NCBI RefSeq assembly: GCF_014836535.1 | Contig: NZ_JACSQP010000009.1 | Location: forward strand, 32,311-96,310 | From: Microbacterium pullorum | Lineage (GTDB): Bacteria > Actinomycetota > Actinomycetes > Actinomycetales > Microbacteriaceae | DNA: 64,000 nt | Reading direction: 5' to 3' | Shown: piece by piece, positions 25,505-33,123 of the stretch | Layout of the letters: every line of letters begins with the position of its first letter | Numbering within the stretch: the first letter of the stretch is position 1 | Program-made: the position numbers and the translations under genes | The notes under the pieces: model-generated | Told to the model about the DNA's origin: nothing | What the model saw: only the letters and a program-made list of their open reading frames with translations | The model's database searches: none

Positions 25505-27080
25505 GTGATCCTCCAGGGGTGCGCGCTGCCGCTCCCGGCGCGCTCTCACGATCTCCGCGGGTCTCCGGACGCTCACGTGCGTCCCCGCGCCGGCGGCGTC
25601 CGCGCGTGGGGAGTCGGGAGCGGACCTGCCGTCCCAATTCGTCGAACGCCTGCGGCAGCAGCCAGCGCGCCAGGCAGAAATGGACGATCATCACCGCCGT
25701 GCCGGCGACCGCGATCCGGATCAGCGCCGGCGCACCAGCCACCGCCAGGCCCGCGGCCCAACCGGCCATACCGGCCGCACCGGCCAGAAGCAGTGCCCGT
25801 GCCGTCTGCGCGGCGAGATGACGGGCGCGGGCGCGGATCGCGTGGGCGACGATGAACCAGCGCGCGACACACGCCAGCGTTGCCACCGTGACGAACCCGA
25901 CAGCGACACCGGCGATGCCGAACCGCACGGCGAATGCCGTCATCGCGATCGTCGAGGCGTCGACGACGACCGCGTAGACGAGCCAGGCGCCAGGCCGGCC
26001 CAGCCCGTAGAACAATCCGTGATCGAGCGCTGCTCCCGCAGTGAAGATCGCGGCGACGGCAAGGGCTTGGGCGACGGGGATGCTGGTGGTCCACTGCGGA
26101 CCGAACAGGAACGGAACGATGGCGGGTGCGGCCACAGCGACCAGGCACAGCGCAGGCATGATCATGAGATATGTCGCACCCAGCGCCCTGTCGTACCCCG
26201 ACCGCAGCCGATCGGGGTCCGAGCGCACGGTCGCGAAGACGATGGTCGACACCGGAGCGATCGCCGACCCCGCGAGATCCTGCGTGGTCTGCACGAGGCG
26301 CTGCGCGATGCTCAGCTGCCCGAGCGCGGCCGCGCCGAGGACATTGGAGATGATGACGTTCTCACCCCAGAGCCGGGCGACCGAGATGGCATTGACACCG
26401 ACCACCTTCGTGCCGAACGACGCCATGATGCCGAACTCCTTCGCGGAGAACCGCAGGCTCGGAATCCACCGCGCCGCGATCCACGCTCCGGTCGTCACGA
26501 CCACCTGACTGACGCAGACCTGCGCGACGAGAGCCCACACCCCCGCGCCTGAGAACGCCAGCGCCAGCGCCATCACCTGCCCGACGACCCCGGCCACGGC
26601 CGCTTGGATCGACAGGGTCCGAAACCTCATCGCACGCCGCAGCAGCGCCACCGGCACGGACGCGAGGCTCGACAGCAGCACCACGGGGCTCATCGCCATG
26701 ATGACGCCGGCCACGTCCGCCACGCCGAACAGCATCTCCAGCCCAGGCGCCGCCGCGGCCATGCCTGCGGCGAGGAGCAGCCCCGCGGTGAACGAATACC
26801 AGAAAGCCGTGCTGGCGGTGCGAGGGCCGAGAGCCTCGGCCTGCATGAGATAGGTGCCGAACCCCATGTCCGCGATGAGGTAGACCAGCGGAAGCACCGT
26901 CATGGCCACCGCGACGGATCCGAAGTCTTCCGGGGTGAGCAGGCGCGCCAAGACGATGATCGTCACGAAGCCGCCGACCTTGACCGTCCAGGTTTGCGCG
27001 GTCAGCCATCCGACGCTGGAGGCTGCCCGGCCCGTCAGCCCGGTGGCGACCGCTGCCTGATCGGGTGTTCCGTCAGACAT
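25491..27080 (-). CDS. oligosaccharide flippase family protein (Wzx-like)
   Basis: A 529-residue polytopic protein with about twelve to fourteen helices, of the MATE/PST lipopolysaccharide exporter type. It starts with SVGWLTAQTWTVKVGGFVTI and contains ARLLTPEDFGSVAVAMTVLP and FGTYLMQAEAL, both usual at helices 1-3 of Wzx/AmsL-like proteins. The last 45 residues are charged and cytoplasmic. In this locus it is the obvious candidate to flip the lipid-linked repeat unit. It overlaps the downstream GT4 gene and abuts the upstream GT2 gene (8 bp overlap). Confidence 0.9.
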   Translation of the reverse strand: MSDGTPDQAAVATGLTGRAASSVGWLTAQTWTVKVGGFVTIIVLARLLTPEDFGSVAVAMTVLPLVYLIADMGFGTYLMQAEALGPRTASTAFWYSFTAGLLLAAGMAAAAPGLEMLFGVADVAGVIMAMSPVVLLSSLASVPVALLRRAMRFRTLSIQAAVAGVVGQVMALALAFSGAGVWALVAQVCVSQVVVTTGAWIAARWIPSLRFSAKEFGIMASFGTKVVGVNAISVARLWGENVIISNVLGAAALGQLSIAQRLVQTTQDLAGSAIAPVSTIVFATVRSDPDRLRSGYDRALGATYLMIMPALCLVAVAAPAIVPFLFGPQWTTSIPVAQALAVAAIFTAGAALDHGLFYGLGRPGAWLVYAVVVDASTIAMTAFAVRFGIAGVAVGFVTVATLACVARWFIVAHAIRARARHLAAQTARALLLAGAAGMAGWAAGLAVAGAPALIRIAVAGTAVMIVHFCLARWLLPQAFDELGRQVRSRLPTRGRRRRGDARERPETRGDRESAPGAAARTPGGSHDHV

Positions 27081-28116
27081 CTGAACCCCGCGGCTCTCGG
27101 AAACGGGTCACACCCGCCTGCCCGTCCGACACGCCACGCGCCACGCCGATCGGCGCGAGGATCGCTGCCAGCCGCGCGAGGTCGCGCGCCTTCCCGAGAT
27201 CACCGGCCTGCTGTTCCCGCCCCGCACACGCGAGCGCTTCCGCGCTCAACGTGCGCGCGGCGGACGCCCTGGCATCCATGACCCACCGACGGCCACGGCT
27301 GACCTGGGGAGAGCTGAGCACGTCGAAAGCCGCCATCTTCTGCTCGATGTCGGCGATGCTGCCCGGAAACCGGGTGAGGTGCATGTTCGCCCCGTGCACC
27401 CGGTAGTTGGCCTGCACCACCCCCCGCACCTGCCCCACGTCCCACAGCGCCGCGACTCTGAGCCAGTACTCGAGATCGCCGGAATGCGGCAGGTCGCCGT
27501 TGTACTCGCCTGCCTCTCGCAGCGCACTCGTACGCAGGACCGCCTCCGGGGAGATGATGGGGTTGAACCCGTTGCGCGCGACGCTCTCGATCCACTGCCG
27601 CCCCGTCCACACGTTCCACAGTCCGCGCCACTGACGACTGCGGGGCACCGCGTCACTGAACGGCACCAGCTTTCCGTAGACGAGGCCGACGTCCGGGAAG
27701 CGCTCCATCAATGCGACGGCGCGGTCGATCGCTCCCGGGGCCACCAGGTCATCGGCCGAGACCAGCGCGACGAACTCCGTGTCGACGCGGGCGAGACCGT
27801 CGTTGTAGGTCTGGATGTGGCCCAGATTGGTCTCATGCGCGACCACCTCGACGCGGGAGTCTTCGGCCGCAAGGCTGCGAGCGATCGTCAGGGAGTCGTC
27901 CGGCGAGCAGTCATCGACGATCACGACACGCATGTCCACGTGGCGCTGCGCGAGGGCGCACCTCACCGCCTCGGGCAGATACTTCCCATACCGGTAGCAC
28001 GGGATGACGACGGTGGCCGTGTGCCGCTGTCGGGGCACCGTCGGAAGCGCATATCTCGGGCCGGGCCGGCGCAGGGGCCTCCCCGTGGCGTCCGCAGCGT
28101 CGATGGCGGCAGTCAT
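27073..28116 (-). CDS. family 2 glycosyltransferase
   Basis: A 347-residue GT-A enzyme. It has TVVIPCYRYGKYLPEAV at about 36-52, VIVDDCSPDDSL, FVALVSADDLVAP carrying the metal-binding DD, and a C-terminal SGDLEYWLRVAAL acceptor/base region with an acidic pair. The ATG at 28116 overlaps the stop of the DegT gene as ATGA. The longer open frame upstream is a shadow of the aminotransferase gene. It is part of the minus-strand operon of locus A. Confidence 0.88.
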   Translation of the reverse strand: MTAAIDAADATGRPLRRPGPRYALPTVPRQRHTATVVIPCYRYGKYLPEAVRCALAQRHVDMRVVIVDDCSPDDSLTIARSLAAEDSRVEVVAHETNLGHIQTYNDGLARVDTEFVALVSADDLVAPGAIDRAVALMERFPDVGLVYGKLVPFSDAVPRSRQWRGLWNVWTGRQWIESVARNGFNPIISPEAVLRTSALREAGEYNGDLPHSGDLEYWLRVAALWDVGQVRGVVQANYRVHGANMHLTRFPGSIADIEQKMAAFDVLSSPQVSRGRRWVMDARASAARTLSAEALACAGREQQAGDLGKARDLARLAAILAPIGVARGVSDGQAGVTRFREPRGSDV

Positions 28117-29252
28117 GCCGTGCTCGTTCCGCTCGACACGGCGCGCTGAAGCGCCTCGGCGACGAGCTCCTGCTGCCGCTGCGTCAGGTGCGGGAACATC
28201 GGCAGCGAAAGGATGCGGTCGGCGGCGGCCTCTGCGACCGGAAACTGCCCGCGACGTCCGCCGAGTCCGGCATAGGCGTCGGTCAGATGCACGGGGGTCG
28301 GGTAATGGATGCCGACCCCGATGCCGGCTGCACCCATCCGTGCCATCACGTCGTCGCGATCGTCCACACGCACGACATAGAGGTGCCAGACGTCGACATT
28401 GCCCGGTCGCGGTGCGGGAAGGCGGACCCCCTCGACTCCGCTGAGGAGCTCTGCGTAGCGCGCTGCCGCCGTCCGCCGGGCGGCGTTCCAACTGTCGAGA
28501 CGGCGCAGCTTCGCACGCAGCACGGTGGCCTGCACGGCATCCAATCGGGCGTTGAAGCCGATGTTGTCGTGAACGTACTTCACCGAGCTGCCGTGGCCAG
28601 CCAGATTCCGCACGATCGAGGCGATGCCTGTGTCGTCCGTCATGACCGCTCCGGCGTCACCGGCTGCCCCGAGGTTCTTCCCGGGGTAGAAGCTCGTCGC
28701 GGCGACCCTCCCCAGCGTGCCCGCACGTCCCGCCGCACCCGACGCACCCTGGGCCTGGGCTGCGTCCTCGACCACGATCAGCCCGTGCCGACGCGCGAGC
28801 GCCGTGATCTGCGCCATCGGCGCCGTCTGTCCGAACAGGTGCACCGGCGTGATGGCGCGCGTGCGCGACGTGATCGCGGCAGCCACGGCATCGGGATCGA
28901 TCAGCAGATGCTCGTCGTCGACGTCCACGAACACCGGCACCGCCCCCACGCGCGACGCCGCCTCGGCGGTCGCGATGAACGTGTTCGCGGGCATGATGAT
29001 CTCGTCGCCGGCCTGGATGCCGATGGCACGGTACGCCAGCTCCAGCGCGTCGGTGCCGTTGGAGACGCCGACGACGTGGCGCGCGCCGATGTACTCGGCG
29101 TACTCCGACTCGAAGGCCGCGACCTCGGGGCCGCCGACGAACGACGCCGATTGCAGTTGCGCCCGCCACCCGGACAGCACCTCATCGGCGACCTCGGCCT
29201 GTTGCGCGGCGAGGTCGAGGAACGGCACCGTCGTCGTGATGGTGATCGTCAT
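28113..29252 (-). CDS. DegT/DnrJ/EryC1-family sugar aminotransferase
   Basis: A 379-residue PLP-dependent aminotransferase acting on a keto-nucleotide sugar. The start VPFLDLAAQQAEV is typical, and VSNGTDALELAYRA binds the PLP phosphate. VEDAAQAQGA supplies Asp163 and Gln166, and SFYPGKNLGAAGDAG the Schiff-base Lys192. The C-terminal HYPTPVHL block matches WbpE/WlbC-like 3-aminotransferases. Together with the Gfo/Idh enzyme and an acetyltransferase this suggests a 2,3-diamino sugar. It overlaps both neighbours by 4 nt. Confidence 0.88.
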   Translation of the reverse strand: MTITITTTVPFLDLAAQQAEVADEVLSGWRAQLQSASFVGGPEVAAFESEYAEYIGARHVVGVSNGTDALELAYRAIGIQAGDEIIMPANTFIATAEAASRVGAVPVFVDVDDEHLLIDPDAVAAAITSRTRAITPVHLFGQTAPMAQITALARRHGLIVVEDAAQAQGASGAAGRAGTLGRVAATSFYPGKNLGAAGDAGAVMTDDTGIASIVRNLAGHGSSVKYVHDNIGFNARLDAVQATVLRAKLRRLDSWNAARRTAAARYAELLSGVEGVRLPAPRPGNVDVWHLYVVRVDDRDDVMARMGAAGIGVGIHYPTPVHLTDAYAGLGGRRGQFPVAEAAADRILSLPMFPHLTQRQQELVAEALQRAVSSGTSTA

Positions 29253-29872
29253 GCGTGGACTCCCAATGCTCGTGCCGGCACGCCGGCCCATGTCTCGGCC
29301 GGCGGAACGTCATCGACGACGGCGGCTCCCATTCCGACGGTGGCGCCCGCCCCGACCGTGATGCCGGGATGGATCGACGCGTTCATTCCGATGTAGACCC
29401 CCTCACCGAGGCGCACGCCGCCGCCGAGGGCGACTCCCGCAGCCAGGGTGACGAAGTCGCCGAGCACGTCGTCGTGCGTCACGACGGTGTGCGGCATGAG
29501 GACGACGTGACGCCCGATGGTGACATCCGCCGTGACGACGACACCGTCCAGCACGATGGTGCCGGGCGAGAGGCGACTGGTCGCACCGACCCGAGCGGAG
29601 GCGGCCACGAAGGTCGAGAAGCGGTCGTCGGTGACGCCTGCGTGGCGCAGCCGGTCCACGACCGACCGACGTGACGCGCTCGGTCCAATGCAGACAAGGA
29701 CCCGTGCCGACTGATCCGCGGCGGCCGCGATCGGCCCTACCACCGGCACACCGCCCACCTCGGTCCCCTGCAGCGTCGCATCGTCGTCGAGCAGCCCGAT
29801 GGCATTTTCGAGACCCGCGGCCAGCACCTCGCGCGCGAGCCCGCTCGCACCGATCAGCAGCACCCCGCTCAT
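29249..29872 (-). CDS. NeuD/PglD-family sugar O- or N-acyltransferase
   Basis: A 207-residue protein. The N-terminal Rossmann-like lobe reads VLLIGASGLAREVLAAG, followed by a left-handed beta-helix of hexapeptide repeats from about residue 85 (for example VTIGRHVVLMPHTVV). The catalytic His is in MPHTVVTHDDVLGDFV. PglD acetylates the 4-amino group of the UDP-bacillosamine precursor, while NeuD relatives act on sialic acids. Being immediately next to a DegT aminotransferase on each side fits a PglE/PglD-type pair. Overlaps both neighbours as ATGA. Confidence 0.85.
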   Translation of the reverse strand: MSGVLLIGASGLAREVLAAGLENAIGLLDDDATLQGTEVGGVPVVGPIAAAADQSARVLVCIGPSASRRSVVDRLRHAGVTDDRFSTFVAASARVGATSRLSPGTIVLDGVVVTADVTIGRHVVLMPHTVVTHDDVLGDFVTLAAGVALGGGVRLGEGVYIGMNASIHPGITVGAGATVGMGAAVVDDVPPAETWAGVPARALGVHA

Positions 29873-31014
29873 GCCGCAATCCGCACCGGATCGCGCAGGA
29901 CCGAGATCACCCGGTCTTGCTGAGCTGCGCTCAGCGTGTGGAACAGCGGGAGGATGAGAGTGCGATCCGTGAGCCGCTCGGTCGCCGGAAGCATGCGCGC
30001 CGAGGCCAGGTGGCGGTAGGGCGCGTGCCGGTGTGAGGCCATGATGCCGCGGCGCGCGGAGATGTCGGCTTCGGCGAGCGCGGTGAGCAGCCCGTCGCGA
30101 TCGGTGGGATACTCCTCCATCACCTCGACCCAGAACGACTGCACGTTGCCGGTGCCGTAGTCGGGGTCGGCCACCGCACGAAGCCCTGGGATGTCGCGCA
30201 GCGCAGCGCGATAGCGCTGCGCGAGCTCGCGACGCCGGTGCACGATGAGCGGCAGCCGCCGCAGCTGGACGAGCCCGACCGCCGCCTGCAGATCGGTCAT
30301 GCGGTAGTTGTACCCGACCTCCGTGTACTCCTCAGCCGGCGGCAGCACGGCACCGTGACGGTCGCTGGCGGACACGCTCATGGCGTGTTCGCGCAGGTGA
30401 CGGGCCCGTTTGGCCCAGTCGCCGCGGGTCGTGGTGAGCATGCCGCCCTCGCCCGTGGTGAGGAGTTTGCGGGGATGGAAGGACCACGCCGCGATCTCGG
30501 CTCCCGCGCCGACCGGACGCCCCTTGTAGGTGGAGCCCGCGGCACACGCGGCATCCTCGATGACGAGGATGCCGAACGGGTCGGTGATGGCTCGGACGTC
30601 GTCGAGATCCACCGGCACGCCCCCCTGATCCACCACGATCACCGCCTTCGTCGCCGATGTGATCGCCAGGCGCACCGTGTCACCCGTGACATTGCCGGTG
30701 ATCGGATCGACATCGGCGAACACCGGCTGAGCCCCGACGTAGCGCACCGCGTTGGTCGTCGCGATGAACGAGAACGAGGGAACGATGACGTCGTCACCCG
30801 GACCGATGCCGGCGACGATGAGGGCGAGGTGCAGAGCCGTGGTGCAGCTCGTCGTGGCGACGGCGTGACCCACGCCCATCGCCTCGGCGAACTCCCGTTC
30901 GAACTGCGCCACCCTCGGTCCCTGGGCCACCCAGCCGCTGGCGATGACCTCTGCCACCGCGTCGGCCTCCTCCTGCCCGAGCCACGGGACCATCACGTTG
31001 ATCCGCTCACTCAT
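29869..31014 (-). CDS. DegT/DnrJ/EryC1-family sugar aminotransferase (second copy)
   Basis: A 381-residue aminotransferase clearly different from the one at 28113. It has VPWLGQEEADAVAEVIASGW, TTSCTTALHLALIVAG, VIEDAACAAGSTYKG, and SFHPRKLLTTGEGGML with the PLP Lys183. The SFHPRK(L/I)LTTGEGG block is typical of PglE/perosamine-synthase-like 4-aminotransferases. This makes it the better partner for the PglD-like enzyme, leaving the first copy for a 3-amino sugar. That split is inference. ATG at 31014 overlaps the epimerase stop. Confidence 0.88.
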   Translation of the reverse strand: MSERINVMVPWLGQEEADAVAEVIASGWVAQGPRVAQFEREFAEAMGVGHAVATTSCTTALHLALIVAGIGPGDDVIVPSFSFIATTNAVRYVGAQPVFADVDPITGNVTGDTVRLAITSATKAVIVVDQGGVPVDLDDVRAITDPFGILVIEDAACAAGSTYKGRPVGAGAEIAAWSFHPRKLLTTGEGGMLTTTRGDWAKRARHLREHAMSVSASDRHGAVLPPAEEYTEVGYNYRMTDLQAAVGLVQLRRLPLIVHRRRELAQRYRAALRDIPGLRAVADPDYGTGNVQSFWVEVMEEYPTDRDGLLTALAEADISARRGIMASHRHAPYRHLASARMLPATERLTDRTLILPLFHTLSAAQQDRVISVLRDPVRIAA

Positions 31015-32009
31015 CGTGCGTCGACCGTCCGTCCGGCCGAGATCTCTTCGCGCAGCGGCGCCCACCACTGCACGAGCTGCCGCAGACCTTGCTCCACGCC
31101 GATCTGGGCGTCGAACCCGAGGTCACGAGAGGCTGCGGTGGTGTCGGCGAGACGTCGCACGACACCGTTCACTGCGCGGTCGGGACCGTGCTCGACGCCG
31201 AGTTCGGGCGCACCCATGACGCGCAGCAGGGCTTCGGCCAGCTCGAGCAGGCTCGTCTCGGTGCCACTGGCGATGTTGTAGGTGCCTTCGACGACGTCGC
31301 TCTGTGCGGCGAGCACGTTCGCGCGGGCGATGTCGGGGACGCAGACGAAGTCCATCGTCTGCGCGCCGTCGCCGAAGATGAGCGGCGGCCTCCCATCGGC
31401 GATGCGCTCCATCCACCGCACGAGCACCTCGGTGTAGAGCCCGTGCACGTCCATGCGGGGTCCGTATACGTTGAAGTACCGCAGCAGCACGTAGTCGAGC
31501 CCTTGCATCGCGCGGAAGCTGCGCACGAGCCCTTCGTTGAAGGTCTTGGCGGCACCGTAGAGCGTGTCGTTGTTCTCGTGGTGGTGACGCTCATCGGTGG
31601 GGAAGCTCTCGGCCATGCCGTACACCGAGGCACTGGATGCCGCGATGAGCTTTTTCACCCCGTGACGCGCCGCAGCCTCGACGACGTTGAACGTGCCGTC
31701 CACGAGCACTTCCAGGGCCAGCCGCGGTTCCTCGGCGCACTGCGTGATGCGGATGGCGGCCTGGTGGAAGACGAGGTCTTTGCCTGCCGTGAGGTCGTCG
31801 ACCAGGCGCGCGTCGCGGATGTCGCCTTCGACGAGGGCCACCCGTCCGGTGGCGAGGGCGTCGTCGAGGTTGGCCAGGCGACCGCGCACGAGATTATCGA
31901 GCACGTCGATGTGGGCGACGCCGGCGGCGAGCAGACTGTCGACGAGTGTGGAGCCGATCGTGCCGGCGCCGCCGGTGACCAGGACGCGGGAGTCCTCCAG
32001 TCGGGTCAT
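31011..32009 (-). CDS. NAD-dependent nucleotide-sugar epimerase/dehydratase
   Basis: A 332-residue extended SDR. VLVTGGAGTIGSTL binds NAD (GxxGxxG at 13-19), ASSASVYG contains the catalytic Ser region, and YGAAK gives Tyr151 and Lys155. RYFNVYGPRMD and DFVCVPDIA are as in UDP-glucose/UDP-GlcNAc 4-epimerase or dehydratase relatives. It is not long enough for a membrane-bound PglF-type 4,6-dehydratase. The likely job is to produce a 4-epimer or keto sugar for the locus A repeat. Overlaps the Gfo/Idh and DegT genes by 4 nt each. Confidence 0.86.
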   Translation of the reverse strand: MTRLEDSRVLVTGGAGTIGSTLVDSLLAAGVAHIDVLDNLVRGRLANLDDALATGRVALVEGDIRDARLVDDLTAGKDLVFHQAAIRITQCAEEPRLALEVLVDGTFNVVEAAARHGVKKLIAASSASVYGMAESFPTDERHHHENNDTLYGAAKTFNEGLVRSFRAMQGLDYVLLRYFNVYGPRMDVHGLYTEVLVRWMERIADGRPPLIFGDGAQTMDFVCVPDIARANVLAAQSDVVEGTYNIASGTETSLLELAEALLRVMGAPELGVEHGPDRAVNGVVRRLADTTAASRDLGFDAQIGVEQGLRQLVQWWAPLREEISAGRTVDAR

Positions 32010-33067
32010 GCCGCCACCTCCTCGAGTGCGACAGCGACCGGCTGCGGGGCACCGGCGCCGGCGAGGCTGGCGGCAGCGGCATCCAACACCGAGAGCACGC
32101 GCAGCCCGGCTGCTCCGCTGGTGCGCGCCGGGCGCCCCTCACGGATCGCGGCGGCGAGTTCCGTCACGACCCCACCCAGTGCTTCGCGCTCGGGCAGAGC
32201 GGGTGCCCAGGTGTCACCGAGCCGATACGAGATGTTGGCGGCCCGGGCTTCGGCCGATGTCGGCTTGGACAGGTGTTCGATGTCGACACCGCGGTCGTAG
32301 ACGCTCAGCCGCTGCTGCGGGTTGAGGTCGTCCCAGACGAGCGTGCGCTTCGTGCCGCCGATGACCATCTGGCGAATCTTGGTCGGGCTCAGCCAGTTGA
32401 CGTGCACGTGCGCCATGGCACCGCACTCCAGCGGCATGGCGAGGTAGCCGACGCACGACTTGCCGGTGCGAAGCGGGTCCGAGCCGTGCGCCGAGACCGA
32501 TGTCGCCGCGAGGCCGCCGGGGAGCACGAAGTCCATGATCGACAGATCGTGCGGGGCGAGGTCCCAGAAGACATCGACGTCGGGCTGGATGAGCCCGAGG
32601 TTGATGCGCACGCTGTCGACGAACAGGATGTCACCCAGCGCCCCTTCGGCGACGAGCTCGCGGATCTTCAGCACCGCCGGCGTGTAGCAGTAGGTGTGGT
32701 CGGCCATGAGCACGAGCCCCCGCTCGTCCGCCCGACGGACCATCTCCACACCCCGCTCCCGGGTATCGGCCAACGGCTTCTCCACCATCACGTGCTTGCC
32801 GGCAGCCAGCGCCGCCAGCACGATCGGGTGGTGCGTGCGCGCCGGGGTCGCGATGGCGATGGCATCGACCTGCGGGTCGCGCAGCACGTCGGTCAGGTCG
32901 GCGGTGACAGGCACCCCTCCCACACTGTCTGCGACGCCCCGGGCGCGCTGCTCGTCGAGGTCGCAGATCGCGACCAGATCCCAGTCCGCCCCCGCGCGGA
33001 AGTTGCGCGCGAGGTTCGGCCCCCAATAGCCGGCGCCGATGACGGCGACGTTCAACCGTTCAGACAC
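32006..33067 (-). CDS. Gfo/Idh/MocA-family nucleotide-sugar dehydrogenase (WlbA/WbpB-like)
   Basis: A 353-residue NAD(P)-dependent oxidoreductase. It has VAVIGAGYWGPNLARNF (Rossmann glycines at 11-16), HVMVEKPLA with the catalytic-lysine EKP at 96-98, and FWDLAPHDLSIMDF with the active-site His173. The close relatives WlbA/WbpB oxidise UDP-GlcNAcA at C3 before transamination. The GTG at 33067 follows GGGGGAA. An ATG at 33094 in frame would add 9 residues encoded entirely by the TCTGGGGAA repeats. It is the first gene of the ten-gene operon. Confidence 0.86.
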   Translation of the reverse strand: MSERLNVAVIGAGYWGPNLARNFRAGADWDLVAICDLDEQRARGVADSVGGVPVTADLTDVLRDPQVDAIAIATPARTHHPIVLAALAAGKHVMVEKPLADTRERGVEMVRRADERGLVLMADHTYCYTPAVLKIRELVAEGALGDILFVDSVRINLGLIQPDVDVFWDLAPHDLSIMDFVLPGGLAATSVSAHGSDPLRTGKSCVGYLAMPLECGAMAHVHVNWLSPTKIRQMVIGGTKRTLVWDDLNPQQRLSVYDRGVDIEHLSKPTSAEARAANISYRLGDTWAPALPEREALGGVVTELAAAIREGRPARTSGAAGLRVLSVLDAAAASLAGAGAPQPVAVALEEVAA

Positions 33068-33106
33068 GGTTCCCCCAGATTCCCCAGATGTCATGGTGTT
33101 TCCCCA
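33068..33106 (-). promoter_or_regulatory. three sense-strand TCTGGGG(G)AA repeats before the Gfo/Idh operon
   Basis: On the minus strand the sequence just before the GTG contains TCTGGGGAAA, TCTGGGGAAT and TCTGGGGGAA, with the T of TGGGG at 33106, 33086 and 33077. The last two are 9 bp apart. The final copy may also serve as the ribosome site. The same motif precedes three other locus A genes, always on the coding strand. Confidence 0.5.
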
Positions 33107-33123
33107 GATTCGCGGCCGTGCCG

